A stretch of 64,000 nt of DNA from positions 2,604,001 through 2,668,000 of the forward strand of contig OZ252020.1 of the NCBI GenBank assembly GCA_965247505.1. Direction: 5' to 3'. A program made the translations under genes and the position numbers. This document shows, one piece after another, positions 8,594 through 18,447 of this stretch. The notes below the pieces were generated by a model, which worked only from the letters and a program-made list of their open reading frames with translations, had not been told where the DNA came from and made no database searches. Source of the stretch: CAIYRG01 sp965247505. Lineage in GTDB: Bacteria > Pseudomonadota > Alphaproteobacteria > Micropepsales > Micropepsaceae. How positions within the stretch are numbered: position 1 is the first letter of the stretch; each line of letters begins with the position of its first letter.

Positions 8594-10889
8594 GGCGCCT
8601 CCACTTTTCCTGGATGGGTCCAGGGCACCGATTATTGACGGTGACCTCTCCGATCCCGCGTGGTCCCAAGCCATAATTATTGACGAATTTTATCAACGTA
8701 ACCCCAATTTCGGCGAACCGGCGACGGAGCGCACGGTTCTGCGCATCATGTATGACGAGTCCAATCTCTATTTCGGCGTCTATTCCTACGATACTACGCC
8801 CGATCAGATCGTCTTAAGAGCGATGGCGCGCGACGCACCCATATTCACCAGTGATTCCGTGCGTGTGATTCTGGATCCTGGCTTAACCCGCCGCAACGGC
8901 TATTCGTTTCAGGTCTCCTCCACCGGAGGACGGAGCGATTTACTGTTCCAGAACAACAGTGCCATCCTGAGCCAATGGGATACGATTTGGGATGCGAAGG
9001 TTCAGCTGGTTGCCGATGGTTGGGTAGCAGAATTTTCCATCCCTTTCCGCAGCATCTCCTACGATCCGGACCAGACCGAATGGGGTTTCGATTTTTCGCG
9101 CTACTTCGGTACAAAAGCGAAGATATACGGTGGTCATCCTATTTCCCCACCGGCGCATTTGCTGACGTTTCGTTCGCCGGAACACTCACCGGTATCGAAA
9201 ATGTCAGCTCGGGACTTGGCCTCGATGTGCAAGTCTATGGCACGGGGCGGTACCGGCACGATTGGGAAGGCATTGACGGTAACGCCTTCAGCGGTACCGC
9301 AGGAGGCAACCTCTATTACAAGATCACGCCGGCGCTGACTGGGACCCTGACATTCAATCCGGACTTCTCGGACAGCCCCCTGGATGACCGCCTCGTCAAC
9401 ACGACCCGCTTTTCGCTATTCAGGGATGAAACCCGCGACTTCTTTCTTCAGGACGCTGCGGCCTTCGAATTCGGCGGACAAAATTTTGTTAATGCCAACA
9501 ACGGTCGACCGTTCTTCTCACGCAATATTGGCCTCGTCGATGGTGCGCCCGTCAGCATTATCGGCGGCGGTAAGCTTTCCGGTGAATATGCCGATTTCGG
9601 TGTTGGCGCTCTTAGCGTACGCACAGCCGATACGCCCGACGCGCTGGGTCAGTGGCTGTCGGTTGCGCGCGTGGTCCGGCCTGTCCTCGAAGAGTCGCGC
9701 CTTGGTTTTATCGTCACCAATGGCGACCCTACCGGCGCAACCGAAAACACAGTTGCCAGCGTCGATTTCCAATACCGAACCTCGAATCTCTTCGGCGACA
9801 AACTTTTTCAATCTGACTTCTTCTATGAAAGAAGTTTTTCAAGCGAGTTAGGTGAAGACGACGCCTTTGGCGTCGGCATTGAATACCCAAATGAGCCCTG
9901 GCATTTGGCCTTCCACTTCATGGAGTTGGGCGCTGCTTACGAGCCGGCTCTCGGCTTTACCAACCGCACCGGTATTAGAGCATATAACGGCCGTGTCTAT
10001 CACCGCTGGCGATATCGTGAAGGCACATTGAGGCAATTTGCGATCGCCGCAGAAAGCTATTTCACTACAACGCTCGATGACCGTTTGGAGTCGCGGGAGA
10101 GTCTGCTTCAGGTGCAGTTTGAAACCCAGCGCAGCGACCGGTTGTTTATAAATCTCAGAAATCACTTTGAAAGCGTGCCGGAAGCCTTCGATCTGCCGAG
10201 GAATGTACCCATTCTCATGGGCGACTATAATTGGACCACGATCGGTGGGCGTTTTCAGACTTCAGCTGCACGACCGTGGCAATTGGTCGTCGAGCTTGTC
10301 TGTTGCCGCTTCTTCAACGGCGACGGCTTTGAAACCAACGTCAATTTCAATTTTAGACCCAACCGATATTTTGAATTTCGTCCTAGATATGAAGGAACTT
10401 TCATCCAGTTGCCCACCGGATCGGTTGATATCCATGTTTTCACTCTGGACTCGGTGGTGAATTTTACTCCGGATATGCAACTGGCGATCGAAGCACAATT
10501 CGACAATATCAGCCGCGACTTCGCGTTCTCGGCGCGCTACCGCTGGGAATACTCTCTGGGCAACGAGATATTCGTCGCCTTCGGCCAGACAGCTCTGATT
10601 CCTGATTCCAGATTCATTGCCAAGAAATCGCTGTTTACCCTGCGACTAGGGCGTACGTTTCAGTTCTGAATTTATCCTGTCGATCGCATGCGCCGCCGCC
10701 CCCCAAAAAACCGGCATGTGCCGCGTACAAGAATTTTGCTCCGGGAACCGCAATCGCACCCAAAATTATTGTCGCACCATCCTCGCAGTTCGCGACGCGC
10801 TTGGGCTAGTAACCGCGAACCCCAGACAGTGTCGGGAGCGAGCCTTCTGTGGTACAGTTTTACTGAAACAAAGTTTTAAGGCCGAAAAA

Positions 10890-11456
10890 ATGCGCCTGAT
10901 GTCCCTTCTGCCGGCAGTGGCCGTTCTGACTCTATCGGGTGTTTGCTCCGCGCAGACATTTACGGAATTTGCGAGCTGCGAATTCCGGGTGGGCGCCAAT
11001 TTCCCCGGCGAACCAATGGCGCAGGATATTTCCTATATGTCAGTGAATGGCGTGTCCGTGCCCGCAGTCGCGTTTTCCGCTGAAACCGACGCCGGACGCT
11101 TCGTCCTGACCGCGGTCGATTTCTCGGGCAACGAAATCGATATGGAGCAAGCGATGGAGCACGCTTCGGTTGTGCTGCGCCAAAAAGGCGAAGTTCTTTT
11201 TGAGGCGGACGAGGCTCTAGAAGATAATATTCCTGCGCGCCAGTTCAGTCTTGCCGAAGAGAACGGCAACCGCTTGCTGGCAACGACTTATATGTATGAC
11301 CGCCGTCTTTATATCATGGAAGCGGCGGCTCCTGCTGGCGCTCCCCCGAGCGCGCAAGCGGTCCATTTTATTCAATCGATCATGGTCCTCGACGCCGGCG
11401 GAAAAGAAGTCGATCCCGACCCTGACGCAAACACATACCAAGCCGCCAATTGCTAA
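10890..11456 (+). CDS. Small secreted hypothetical protein, paralog family A
   Basis: A 188-residue protein. The ATG at 10890 begins a signal peptide (MRLMSLLPAVAVLTLSG to CSAQ); the longer in-frame upstream reading has no signal or ribosome binding site. The body aligns with the product of 5014-5535 (VLRQKGEVLFE, RLLATTYMYDRRLYIMEAA, FIQSIMVLDA). It converges on the DUF6152 gene at 11453-11818 with a 4-base overlap of the two stop ends. Exported; function unknown. Confidence 0.75.
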   Translation: MRLMSLLPAVAVLTLSGVCSAQTFTEFASCEFRVGANFPGEPMAQDISYMSVNGVSVPAVAFSAETDAGRFVLTAVDFSGNEIDMEQAMEHASVVLRQKGEVLFEADEALEDNIPARQFSLAEENGNRLLATTYMYDRRLYIMEAAAPAGAPPSAQAVHFIQSIMVLDAGGKEVDPDPDANTYQAANC

Positions 11457-11818
11457 CGAAGCGTCTGTCCGTCCGCTAGAGTCACGGTTTCGAGTTCGCC
11501 GCCGAGAGACCCGTCTCTCATGGGCCTGAATGTCACCGAGATTTCCTCACCCGATGTAAGAGTCTCTTGCGTCCAGCCGCGCCGGGCAAGCGAGGCCGGT
11601 GAGCTGGTTTCCAGAGCCCATTCCTGGGTCTGGCCGTTCTCGTCCGTGACAGTGAGATAAAGCCAAGAATGCGGATTCGTAATAACGAATTCCTTCACCG
11701 TGGCTTCCAAGCTGAGCGGGTTATCCCGATCATACATTACGCCCGAGTGGTGTCCCCAAGCCGGCAGTACGAATGCAATCGTTGAAACCGCCGCGAGGCT
11801 GAGGAGCTTGAGTGACAT
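11453..11818 (-). CDS. DUF6152-family secreted protein
   Basis: A 121-residue protein: signal peptide to LPAWG, then HHSGVMYD, LEATVKEFVITNPHSWLYL, and SSPASLARRGW, all in the family order. AGGAGAG precedes the ATG. The 3' end overlaps that of the family A gene at 10890-11456 by 4 bases. The upstream region contains a CGACCG inverted repeat that may be an operator (see 11891-11904). Confidence 0.87.
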   Translation of the reverse strand: MSLKLLSLAAVSTIAFVLPAWGHHSGVMYDRDNPLSLEATVKEFVITNPHSWLYLTVTDENGQTQEWALETSSPASLARRGWTQETLTSGEEISVTFRPMRDGSLGGELETVTLADGQTLR

Positions 11819-11870
11819 TGTGTCTCTCCTAAATGTTGTTTGCAGGGTATAGCCGGCACGCTACCCACTT

Positions 11871-11904
11871 AAAGTACGACCGGTAAAGTACGACCGAACG
11901 GTCG
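11871..11904. promoter_or_regulatory. Possible operator: direct repeats plus palindrome
   Basis: AAAGTACGACCG occurs twice in direct orientation (11871-11882 and 11885-11896). The second copy runs into the inverted repeat CGACCGAACGGTCG (11891-11904). The site lies 53-86 bases upstream of the DUF6152 ATG at 11818. Such CGACCG/CGGTCG dyads are typical of TetR-type operators, but no regulator gene is nearby and the role is inferred. Confidence 0.4.
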
Positions 11905-11946
11905 AAAATTCAAATTTCTGGAGAACCAGTTAATTCAGCCCCACAC

Positions 11947-12486
11947 TTATTCGGTGTTTACGCCGACAGCATAGGAACAACCGCCTCTCGATCCGTCGCG
12001 GCAAGATATCTCAACCTCGAACCGGTATTCTTGGACCATTGGCGGCACTATACGGGCCAGACTGACGATGATCCGCGTGTCAGAAGTCGGCTCCCCTACG
12101 TCTTCAACCACCAAGTCACCAGCAGCGTCGTAGACCCGCAAATCGGTGTCGATACAGTCTTCATCGCACGTAACAATGATAAGATGATCCACGCCCGCCG
12201 CGAGCTGCATCGGATGGGACTGCCTCGTCGGAATTGGGATTGCGTCGTTGGTCTCTGGATTAACCGTCCCACCTGATCCGAGCAAAAAGGTTCCGTCGTT
12301 CAAGGGTTTGAAATGGCTATCCAACTCGTAAATCCGGTAATGCTCCAATTCGCGCAACGCATATATGTCGTGCCTGTTTATCAACTGCGAGTTTCGTTCG
12401 CCGCTCGCCGCAAAAGCGGGGTCCGAAGCGAGCACAAAAGCAGGCATGAGCGCGCCGACAAGAAATAGCACAGCAATTAATTTCAT
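11947..12486 (-). CDS. Secreted hypothetical protein
   Basis: A 179-residue protein. The start at 12486 follows GGAGG, and the product opens with MKLIAVLFLVGALMPAFVLA, a signal peptide. The mature protein has two Cys pairs (CDEDC and CRDGSRGGC) that could form disulfides, and regularly spaced beta-rich segments (HLIIVTCDEDCIDTDLRVYD, then a conserved-looking EVEISC). It resembles pre-peptidase C-terminal-like beta-sandwich domains in pattern only. No family named with confidence. Confidence 0.6.
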   Translation of the reverse strand: MKLIAVLFLVGALMPAFVLASDPAFAASGERNSQLINRHDIYALRELEHYRIYELDSHFKPLNDGTFLLGSGGTVNPETNDAIPIPTRQSHPMQLAAGVDHLIIVTCDEDCIDTDLRVYDAAGDLVVEDVGEPTSDTRIIVSLARIVPPMVQEYRFEVEISCRDGSRGGCSYAVGVNTE

Positions 12487-12679
12487 ATCCCATTCCTCCA
12501 CTGAAGACGCCGCAACACTATCAGAGAACATGGCAAGCTTCCGAAGAAGAAGAAAAATGTTTGTTTTGGGTCAAATGCAGATTTTTTTGGCCCATATGGA
12601 GAATGTCCGCTTTGCGCCGTGATATAGGCACTGCCTTGGTGACTAGGGATGTCCGCTAAGTACTGCCATCACCCCATAT

Positions 12680-13372
12680 TCAGCGAAGCCGTGGATTTTC
12701 GCAGACATATTCGGCGGGCTTCTCGTCGGAGCGGTCGTAAATAACAATGTATTCCCATGGCTCCGTCAGTATCACCGGATCATCCATGATTATTTCGTTT
12801 CGAAGAGCCCTGCCGTCTTCAATCAGCGTCAAGCGCTCGGTCACATGAAGCTCGTCGGAATGTGGTAGCCCGGAATCATGTGCAAATGTCTTCGTGTTGA
12901 CATTGCGCACTTCGACGACAAGCGTGTCGCCCTCCCACCGGCCAATCGCATCGCCCATATAGAGTGGCCACGAATTGAGGTAATCGTCGTTCATATAGAT
13001 CATTTGCGCTACGCCGCCGGCGCCGCCAACCCAGACAACAACAGCGGCCGTCGGCGCGAGATAAAAGGTTGCCCTGCCTTGTATCGAACGCGGGAACCCA
13101 GCCGGCAGGCATTGGAGAATGAAATCGACGTCCGGATCGGACGCTTCAATGCCTGCCCTATTAAAATCGTAGCGCCGCTGCCCTTCCGGCGTTAGCGGCG
13201 GCGCAGTGCTGGATTCGACGCCCGGACCGCGCCTTGTCCAGAAGCCCGCCATGTCAACGCCCGCTTCCTGCGCATTGGCGCTGGTCTGAGCAAATATAGG
13301 TACAAATAGCGAGGCCATTGCGACCGCGATCGCCACGAAATAACGGCGCATAGAGCGATTAAAGGTGCTCAC
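12680..13372 (-). CDS. Secreted hypothetical protein, distant family B member
   Basis: A 230-residue product from the GTG at 13372 (GGAGGA 8-13 bases upstream). The signal sequence ends SANAQEA, then MAGFWTRRGPG parallels FSGYWMRPEAG of 3563-4462. Shared elements are CLPAGFPR, DAIGRWEGDTLVVEVRNVN, LPHSDELHVTERL and DPVILTEPWEY. It is shorter than the other two members (about 300 residues). It lies 51 bases downstream of, and in the same direction as, the broken DUF6152 gene, so the original unit was probably DUF6152 then this gene. Confidence 0.72.
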   Translation of the reverse strand: MSTFNRSMRRYFVAIAVAMASLFVPIFAQTSANAQEAGVDMAGFWTRRGPGVESSTAPPLTPEGQRRYDFNRAGIEASDPDVDFILQCLPAGFPRSIQGRATFYLAPTAAVVVWVGGAGGVAQMIYMNDDYLNSWPLYMGDAIGRWEGDTLVVEVRNVNTKTFAHDSGLPHSDELHVTERLTLIEDGRALRNEIIMDDPVILTEPWEYIVIYDRSDEKPAEYVCENPRLR

Positions 13373-13766
13373 TCCTTGGTCCTCCTTCGCGCGAAGGCGC
13401 AAAACTAAGATTGGAAAAAATCGTTACTCGGTTAGGCGCAAAAACGTGTCACCAGGTTCCGTCGATATCACGCGACCGTCAGCAAATGTCACGCGCAGCA
13501 TCTGCCCGCCCGGCATTCCGTCCCTCGCAGGATGGATATCCACCACGACGCTTTCGCCGGCCTTAACTGTGTCCGGGCCCCAGCCGCGATTGAATAAAAT
13601 GCGGGGGCTTTGCGACTCGATGCCCCAAAGTACAGGCTCCGCGCCAACTTCGTCCGTCACCATGACATCCAACCAGACATGGGGGGCAGTCCATTGAAAC
13701 TCGCGCACCGTACCTTCGATCGTCGCGTGTTTTGTCTGATCGAACATTGCAAAAGAATGATGTGCC

Positions 13767-14871
13767 CTTGCCTATCCGGTTTACACCCACACCCACTAGG
13801 GCTAGAATGGGCGCAAACCGGATATAGGGGAGCGCGCCATGGATGTTCTCGACCGCGCCGATCTCCCATTCCCGCATTCGCTACCCGAGTTCCAGCGACT
13901 TTTCCCCGATGATGCGGCCTGCGCCGCCTACCTGGAGAAAGCCCGCTGGGGAGACGGCTTTGCCTGCCCGCACTGCGGCACGGCGGGAGAGCCGTTCCAC
14001 TTTGAAAACCGCCCTGGCGTCCTGCGCTGCCGCAAGTGCCGCCAGAACACCGGGCTGACGGTGGGAACAGTGATGGAGCGTAGCCACACTCCGCTGAACG
14101 TCTGGTTCTGGGCCGCTTATCTGGTCGCCAGTCAGACGCCCGGCATGTCCGCCGTGCAGTTTCAGCGGCAACTTGGTCTTTCGCGCTACGAGACGGCCTT
14201 TCAAATTCTCCACAAGCTCCGCTCGGGCATGGTGTGGCCCAACCAAGACAGGATCGGTGGACAGCCCAAGAACCATGTTGAGGTGGACGAAACCTGGGTT
14301 GGCGGGCGAACGCGTGGGGAAGGCCGTGGTGTTCACCACAAGGTTCCCGTCTCCTGTGCCATCGAGGTGCGTCATCGAAAGCCGGGCACCAAGCTCGACA
14401 ACCGGAAAGACGGACGCTATGCCGGACGCGTTCGGCTCGCCGTCGTGCTCGACCGTAGCGCCGAGTCGCTCTGTGGGTTCGTCGAGAGCACCGGCGCGCC
14501 GGGATCGCTGATCGTTACTGACGATTGGAGCGGCTATGCTGGCCTCGGTAAGCGCGGCTATGAGCACTTCGCTGTTGCCGAGTGTGGTGATCCAGAGGTT
14601 GCCGAGCAATACCTGCCGATCATCCATCTGGTTTTCGCCAACCTGAAGACGTGGCTGATCGGGATCCACCACGGCGTTAGCCACCAGCACCTACAAGCCT
14701 ACCTCAACGAGTTCACCTTCCGCTTCAACAGGCGGTTCTACCCGTTCAACGCCTTCCGCTCATTGCTCGACATCGCGGGCGACACCTCTGCTCCAACCTA
14801 TGCCGAGCTTTACTCGGGAGAGTGGCGGCACCCTACATGTAGCGGTCATGGGCGTTAACCGGATAGGCAAG
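13767..14871 (+). mobile_element. IS1595-family insertion sequence, copy A
   Basis: A 1105-bp element with inverted ends CTTGCCTATCCGGTT and an 8-bp direct duplication GATGTGCC on both sides (13759-13766, 14872-14879). It carries one ISXO2-like transposase. Confidence 0.95.
13839..14858 (+). CDS. IS1595-family (ISXO2-like) transposase
   Basis: A 339-residue protein: N-terminal zinc ribbon (CPHCGTAG and CRKCRQNTG), then a DDE-like ISXO2 domain with VEVDETWVGG, LIVTDDWSGY and the C-terminal FTFRFNRRFYPFNAF. Full length; intact. Confidence 0.95.
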   Translation: MDVLDRADLPFPHSLPEFQRLFPDDAACAAYLEKARWGDGFACPHCGTAGEPFHFENRPGVLRCRKCRQNTGLTVGTVMERSHTPLNVWFWAAYLVASQTPGMSAVQFQRQLGLSRYETAFQILHKLRSGMVWPNQDRIGGQPKNHVEVDETWVGGRTRGEGRGVHHKVPVSCAIEVRHRKPGTKLDNRKDGRYAGRVRLAVVLDRSAESLCGFVESTGAPGSLIVTDDWSGYAGLGKRGYEHFAVAECGDPEVAEQYLPIIHLVFANLKTWLIGIHHGVSHQHLQAYLNEFTFRFNRRFYPFNAFRSLLDIAGDTSAPTYAELYSGEWRHPTCSGHGR

Positions 14872-15065
14872 GATGTGCCCAGGCGCCGTTAAAGGAAGCC
14901 AAGAGCAAAGCGGCTGAAAATAACGATCCGCAAACCATCGTAACCAATCTCATCATAGCCCGACCTCTATGCGATATTTCATCCAAGATAATGCTGCAGG
15001 CTACTCCTTTAAGGCGCGGGCAATCCAGATCAACGCGCAAGCCGAAGGGCTTGATGCCGGGGCGA

Positions 15066-16504
15066 TGTCCCTATCTCTGTTGAAATTCGTGGGGCAGGCG
15101 TCGCTGGTTGATGATGCTATGCTGCCTTCATGATGGTTTCAATGGCACTGTCGGCCTGAGCCTTTCTCAAGTGTTCCTGGAGAGCATTTCGGAGGATGGG
15201 CAGCTGGCGATAGGCCTTGAGGCGACGGAAGGTTTTCTGGGCCTCCAGCAGGCCGGCGGCGGTCCATCTGAGCGCCATCTCGGCGTGTCTCCAGCGTTTG
15301 ACGTTGCGGGTGACCTGGCGCACCGTGCCGAGCGCGTTCTCGACGATGTTGGTGCAGGCGAGCGAGCGCCGGAGTGCGTGCGGTAGGCCGAGGCGGATGA
15401 CGGTGAGGATCTCCTCCAGCCCCTCCAGGATGCTGCCCGAGACGCCCGGTTCCTCATGCTCCAGACGCCGGACCAGGTTGCGCAAGAGCCGCTCGGCCTT
15501 GTTTGCGTCGTCCTGGTCCCAGGACTGACGGAGCGCCTTCTTGACGCTCGCGTGCAAATGTTGGGGCAGGCGCTCGATGATGTTACGGCCCTTGTGGACC
15601 TGGCAGCGCTGGATGGCGGCGGCCACACCGAAGGTGTTTCGGATCGCTTTGCTGAGTGTCTTCGCGCCATCGACGATGAACAGCCGCGGCAGTGTCGGAT
15701 CGAGCCCCCTGGCGAGGAGATTGTCGATCAAGGCCTGGACGATGACCGTGTTCTCCGTCGCCCCCTCGACCACGGCCAGGACATGCTTGTCGCCGTTGCC
15801 ATCGACGCCGATCGCCGCCATCAGGACATGGTCGCCGACATGCAGACCGTCGATCTGGATGACTAGCAGGTCGAGTTCCGAGAGATCCGAGGCGAGCCAG
15901 GCCTTCATCTTCTTGCGTGACAGCGCCACAAAGCGCCGGGAAACGGCCGACTTCGAGGTGCCGTCGCCACGCGCTTTCGCCAGCTCGCCCTCGGGCAGAC
16001 GGACCGCGCGGTGGTACTTGCGGGTCGACACGTTCAGCACCATCAGGTTGAGCGCCCACTCGAGCAGCAGGTTGCCATCGCGTAGCGCCTGCCAACTCTC
16101 CAAGCTCACCTCTTTGCCCGCCCGCTCACGAACCCGTGGCCGGGCCACCTTCACTTTGCCGCCGTGGTAGCCGATCTCGCTATGTGTCCTGCCCCAGCGA
16201 TAACCTCGACGGTCCCCATGGCGGCGATGTCGGGCCCCGCACACGGTCGTGGCGTCCTCCTCCATCATCTCGGCCAAGGCCTCGACCCCGGCCAGAAGAC
16301 AAAACCGATCCACGCTGAGATGGACTGCGTCATCGCGTCCGCCAGCGGCGGCATAGGAATCGAGGGGGCAAGGGCTTTCGGGCGGCTGGAACTACGGATA
16401 TTATTTCCCATGGTGTCGTTCTCCCTTTTGGGTTTGCAGCACCCGGAGCCTAACGGCTCCAGGAGAGCGACACCTACCTCAACTTTTCAACATCGACCGG
16501 GACA
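15066..16504 (-). mobile_element. IS256-family insertion sequence, copy 2
   Basis: A 1439-bp inverted copy of the element at 5805-7244, one base shorter because of a deletion in the transposase. TGTCCC ends are present. Flanking 8-mers (CGGGGCGA and GCCCCCAG) do not form a target duplication, and they do not match those of copy 1 in the pattern expected from an IS-mediated inversion. Confidence 0.88.
15117..16411 (-). pseudogene. IS256 transposase with N-terminal frameshift
   Basis: Nearly identical to the transposase at 5898-7193 but one C is missing near 16335, in the run corresponding to ADAMDAVHLS, shifting the frame at about codon 27. A downstream in-frame restart could still make a 398-residue product beginning DRFCLLAGVEAL, containing all catalytic motifs, so partial activity cannot be excluded. 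Confidence 0.85.
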
Positions 16505-16824
16505 GCCCCCAGAAACCAAACAAGCCTCATTGTGTGGGGTCTGGCGCTGGCAAACAAAATCTTCAGCTCCGCGGGTGTTAGGAGGCCCCAGCGCAACGCA
16601 GGGTGCACGCCATGGGTGCATGTGGAACAAGTAGGGCTGGCTTTAGCCGAAGGCGCGCGCGCTTAAAAGCGCTTCGCTGTGTACAAATTGACACAGCTTG
16701 GGTCACTCGCCTTGGCGGCATCTTTATGACACCGCGATGGACCTGACCAGGTCTTTTCGGAGCAGAGGTGTCAAACTGCTTTCAAATGGAGCCTATCTTT
16801 GTTCGCTCAATGTCCGCTTTTGAC
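16505..16824. other. Intergenic stretch, no gene recognised
   Basis: About 320 bases between IS256 and an IS30 fragment. No reading frame with a ribosome binding site or recognisable product. Its end carries a piece of the dispersed TGTCCGCTTTTGAC repeat, directly at the IS30 remnant. Confidence 0.5.
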
Positions 16825-16951
16825 TGCCGGCTCAGGGGATCAATGCAACACAGGCGTTAAATGTATCTGCCGGAGTTTTGAACGCCAAGGCCTGACGTGG
16901 CCTTCCATTCAGCTGACGCGCCACTTTATTGAGGTGAGCTTGCGAATGCAC
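16825..16951 (-). mobile_element. IS30-family 3' remnant
   Basis: Read on the minus strand this encodes VHSQAHLNKVARQLNGRPRQ and a PADTFNACV ending, matching the C-terminus of the IS30 transposase at 44236-45210, followed by the terminal inverted repeat (reads TGCCGGCTCAGGGGATC from the outer edge). Only the last 127 bases remain. It is diverged from the other IS30, so it came from a different element. Confidence 0.8.
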
Positions 16952-17244
16952 TGATGTCCGCTTCTCTAATCGGCCATTGGGTGTCAAGCACTTTCAGACT
17001 TTCCACTGTTGCGGTTTCTATGTCTCTCGCGGGCTCGCGCTTCTCTTCGGAATCGGCACTTAAGGCCCTTCCATCTTGGGGTTCGAAGACGAGGCGGAAC
17101 AATCTTTCGGGCGGCCTTGCCATCGGACGGACGGCAGGTCCAAGCGGACATACGAACTCACCTCATCCATCGTCCCGCGAGGGACATCACTCCACCGCTT
17201 GGTGGAACCTAAATCCTCCTATCCTCTTTGATTGGCTTTGGCGC
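16952..17244. other. Intergenic stretch, no gene recognised
   Basis: A little under 300 bases between the IS30 remnant and the IS110 transposase stop. Open frames here lack ribosome binding sites and recognisable products. The IS110 left boundary lies somewhere in the last part but cannot be fixed because the other copy is truncated. Confidence 0.4.
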
Positions 17245-18276
17245 TCATGCCACTGCGCCTTCCCTTGTGCATTGGAACTCGGTGCCATCCATCCACATGC
17301 GGTGCATGACCACAGCCAGTCTGCGTGCCAGCGCCACGATCGCCTTCTTCATCCCGCGCTTCTTGGCGATCTTTATGGCCCAGGCCTTGAGCCAAGACCA
17401 TCTTGTCGAACGCACCCGCATGATATGAGCCGCCTCGTAGAGCATCGCCCGCACCATCTCGTCCCCGCACTTCGATATTGCGCCGGATCGGTTGATCTCG
17501 CCCGATTGATATTTGGACGGCGTCAGCCCAAATGCCGCCCCAACCGCCTTGGAGTTTTTGAAGCGGGCCGGCACATCGACACTGGCGCGGAAGGTCAGAG
17601 CCACCACAGGGCCGACCCCAGGGATACTCATCAGACGCCTGCAGACCTCATCGTCCCGCACGATGGCCAGCAAACTGCGGTGCAGGATGGCGAGCTGATC
17701 GCGAAGGACCCGCCGAACGATAAGAAGCGGTTCGACTAAAAGGGCCATATCCGGAAGGTCCGCGACAAGCTCCCGAATGCGTGCCTCGAACTTCAGAGCC
17801 CCCACCATCCCGACCTTGAGCCCGAAGTTGCGTAAGGTCCCGCGCAGATCGTTGTCGATGGAGATAGCCTTCGACTGAAGCAGCTTGCGGTGGGTCAGCA
17901 GCATTCGGTGCTTCTGACTGCGTAACGTCTTTACATGCACCGGACGATAGAGCCCCGCCCGCATCATCTGCGCCATCCCCCGCGCATCGTTGCGGTCCGT
18001 CTTGTTGATCTGGGCCTTCAAGACCGCTCTCATATGCCGGGTCTCGACACAAATCGCCGGCAAGCCCGCTTCGGCAAGAGCACTGAAGAGCCATTGCGAT
18101 AAGGGTCCGGCTTCCAATCCGATGCGCTTGAAGTGGTAGCTAGGGTTCGTCAGCACCGGAAGCAGCGCCTCCGGCTCGCTTGCCACCTTCACTTCCCGCA
18201 CGATCTTGCCCGTGCCGTCCACAATACAGACGCTCGTCTCCTTGACCGATACGTCCAATCCGGCAAAATGTTCCAT
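17245..18276 (-). CDS. IS110-family transposase
   Basis: A 343-residue transposase from the ATG at 18276 with AAGGAG upstream. The N-terminal DEDD RuvC-like domain shows GLDVSVKE, EAGPLSQW and DRNDARG. The C-terminal Transposase_20 domain contains SIPGVGPVVALTFRA and FGLTPSKYQSGE with the Ser-containing region after it. This is the intact version of the truncated gene at 1597-2039. The similarity between the copies extends upstream to about 18400. Confidence 0.95.
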   Translation of the reverse strand: MEHFAGLDVSVKETSVCIVDGTGKIVREVKVASEPEALLPVLTNPSYHFKRIGLEAGPLSQWLFSALAEAGLPAICVETRHMRAVLKAQINKTDRNDARGMAQMMRAGLYRPVHVKTLRSQKHRMLLTHRKLLQSKAISIDNDLRGTLRNFGLKVGMVGALKFEARIRELVADLPDMALLVEPLLIVRRVLRDQLAILHRSLLAIVRDDEVCRRLMSIPGVGPVVALTFRASVDVPARFKNSKAVGAAFGLTPSKYQSGEINRSGAISKCGDEMVRAMLYEAAHIMRVRSTRWSWLKAWAIKIAKKRGMKKAIVALARRLAVVMHRMWMDGTEFQCTREGAVA

Positions 18277-18447
18277 GCTGCGCTTCTCCTTGTTTGATGT
18301 TTGGGGCAGCAAAAACTGACCCCGTGCTAACATCAGCCTGAAGCGCAGCACCCACAATCGTCAGAGATAAGAGCGCCGGCCGATTACCCCATCTTTCGGC
18401 GGCAAAGCGGACATTGGCCCAATCCGTGAATACGTCGGCTTATGACC

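Larger units (their letters stand above)
7367..8622 (+). mobile_element. IS3-family insertion sequence, copy 2
   Basis: A 1256-bp element nearly identical to copy 1. It is flanked by a GGG direct duplication (7364-7366 and 8623-8625), so this is a genuine insertion, into codon ~35 of the DUF5916 gene. Excision restores the host reading frame locally. Confidence 0.95.
7245..10669 (+). pseudogene. DUF5916 outer-membrane protein gene, triply disrupted
   Basis: Reading across the IS3 (removing 7367-8622 and one GGG) joins a signal-peptide-like stretch (CLVTAFTVSSSPSHGQ) to AVRIDSARAPIIDGDLSDPAW. That is the start of the CBM9-like domain of DUF5916 proteins, followed by LRIMYDESNLYFGVY. A frameshift near 9105-9135 then moves the frame from FDFSRYF to SEDIRWSSYFP; the remaining 500 residues are beta-barrel-like and end in Phe (LGRTFQF), as outer-membrane proteins do. 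The start codon is lost at the IS256 boundary. The three lesions make a functional product very unlikely. The barrel part is otherwise well preserved. Confidence 0.82.
13424..14956 (-). pseudogene. DUF6152-family gene interrupted by IS1595
   Basis: The N-terminal part (14956-14872) encodes MMRLVTMVCGSLFSAALLLA to AWAH and the C-terminal part (13758-13424) encodes HSFAMFDQTKHATIEGTV and onwards. Deleting IS1595 and one GATGTGCC copy gives 420 bases, one open frame of 139 residues, with the AWA-HHSFAMFD junction restored exactly as in the paralogs. The insertion therefore hit directly after the signal peptide of a previously intact gene. Confidence 0.9.

Noticed and set aside
14855..15040. A separate 61-residue minus-strand gene
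   Set aside because: It is the signal-peptide half of the DUF6152 gene interrupted by IS1595, with a few codons read into the IS end.
5805..16504. Inversion of the 7-15 kb segment by recombination of the inverted IS256 copies
   Set aside because: The 8-bp flanks do not match in the swapped pattern that an inversion would leave.
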